From assembly GCA_934569215.1 (NCBI GenBank), contig CAKTKF010000056.1:1-6915 (forward strand): DNA of 6,915 bases, read 5' to 3'. Below, piece by piece: positions 6,641-6,915 of the stretch. Position 1 is the first letter of the stretch. Each line of letters begins with the position of its first letter. The stretch comes from an uncultured Oscillospiraceae bacterium. GTDB lineage: Bacteria > Bacillota > Clostridia > Oscillospirales > Oscillospiraceae. Under the pieces are notes generated by a model that worked only from the letters and a program-made list of their open reading frames with translations, searched no databases and had not been told where the DNA came from. The position numbers were made by a program, and so were the translations under genes.

Positions 6641-6669
6641 ATTTTATCCGAAAGCGCCGCAAAAGGCAA
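6641..6669 (-). promoter_or_regulatory. Promoter of the small membrane protein gene
   Basis: On the minus strand a -35 box TTGCCT (6669-6664) and a -10 box TAAAAT (6646-6641) are separated by 17 bases, matching the sigma-A consensus at four and five of six positions. The start of transcription would be about 30 bases before the ATG. The arrangement is divergent to the nrdR promoter, and the two sets of boxes are about 40 bases apart. Confidence 0.6.
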
Positions 6670-6707
6670 TAGGTTTTCCCTGTCGGATCCTGCCGGTGAA
6701 AAAAAAC

Positions 6708-6736
6708 TGGACAGTTCTGCCATCATCTGCTATAAT
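6708..6736 (+). promoter_or_regulatory. Strong sigma-A type promoter of nrdR
   Basis: TGGACA (6708-6713) and a perfect TATAAT (6731-6736) are spaced by 17 bases, and TG at 6728-6729 adds an extended -10 element. This is the best promoter in the window. Transcription would start near 6743, leaving a leader of about 30 bases before the ATG of nrdR. Confidence 0.85.
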
Positions 6737-6772
6737 GTCAAGAATAGTATTGGGGAAGGGAGTGTTTTTCCC

Positions 6773-6915
6773 ATGAAATGTCCGTTTTGCGGCGACCAGG
6801 AAAGCAAGGTCGTGGATTCCCGTCACTCGGAGGACGGCCTGAGCATCCGCCGCCGCCGGGAGTGTATGGGCTGCCAGCGCCGGTTCACCACCTATGAGAT
6901 CGTGGAGAGCCTGCC
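6773..6915 (+). CDS. nrdR: Transcriptional repressor NrdR, 5' part (cut by window edge)
   Basis: The first 47 residues of NrdR are present and the gene runs off the right edge. NrdR is a cytosolic zinc-ribbon/ATP-cone protein that senses adenine nucleotides and represses ribonucleotide reductase operons by binding NrdR boxes. The N-terminus MKCPFCG, followed by VVDSR (13-17), the basic RRRREC (26-31) and CxxC (31-34) with RRFTTYE (36-42), is the highly conserved zinc ribbon, with C3, C6, C31 and C34 as ligands. The ATP-cone domain lies beyond the window. AAGGGAG (6756-6762) is 10 bases before the ATG. GGGAA (6753-6757) could pair with TTCCC (6768-6772), leaving part of the ribosome binding site in the loop. 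Identification is secure despite truncation. Confidence 0.96.
   Translation, partial: MKCPFCGDQESKVVDSRHSEDGLSIRRRRECMGCQRRFTTYEIVESL

Overview
The window is a GC-rich stretch (roughly 58 to 60% by eye) from what looks like a Gram-positive Clostridia bacterium, most plausibly an Oscillospiraceae/Ruminococcaceae-type gut Firmicute. The pointers are AGGAGG-type ribosome binding sites, sigma-A-like promoters, a large secreted protein ending in a sortase-type NPxTG sorting signal, an NrdR regulator, and a UMF1-family transporter next to a cytosolic zinc-dependent phospholipase C-like protein. The genus cannot be fixed from this sequence alone.

Layout. From the left, two plus-strand genes form a likely operon: a zinc-dependent phospholipase C-family protein (109-879) and a 12-helix UMF1/Atg22-like major facilitator transporter (902-2191, GTG start). 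A perfect 13-bp GC-rich hairpin with a short T run (2195-2231) closes this unit. It also lies just beyond the end of the convergent gene.

The centre is one long minus-strand gene (2239-5940, 1233 aa) for a secreted, wall-anchored multidomain protein. Its order is signal peptide, N-terminal beta-rich module, DDPGQ repeat linker, chitobiase-C-terminal-like module, PHP-family metallohydrolase domain, beta-sandwich modules, an alpha/beta amidotransferase-like module, two OB-fold-like modules, and an NPRTG sorting signal. Its leader (about 140 nt) holds an imperfect inverted repeat and several competing short stems. Upstream on the same strand is a small four- or five-helix membrane protein of unknown function (6185-6607).

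At the right edge, divergent from the small membrane gene, is the 5' end of nrdR (6773 onward), the zinc-ribbon/ATP-cone repressor of ribonucleotide reductase genes, behind a near-consensus promoter.

The genes do not form an obvious single system. The phospholipase-like enzyme and the transporter are probably co-expressed and may act on a shared small-molecule or lipid pathway. The PHP protein works outside the cell, plausibly as a surface phosphoesterase. The most interesting item is this PHP protein: its architecture, an Asp-to-Asn change at a predicted metal-ligand position, its non-LPxTG anchor and its structured leader. No CRISPR array, tRNA, rRNA, transposase or phage gene was seen.
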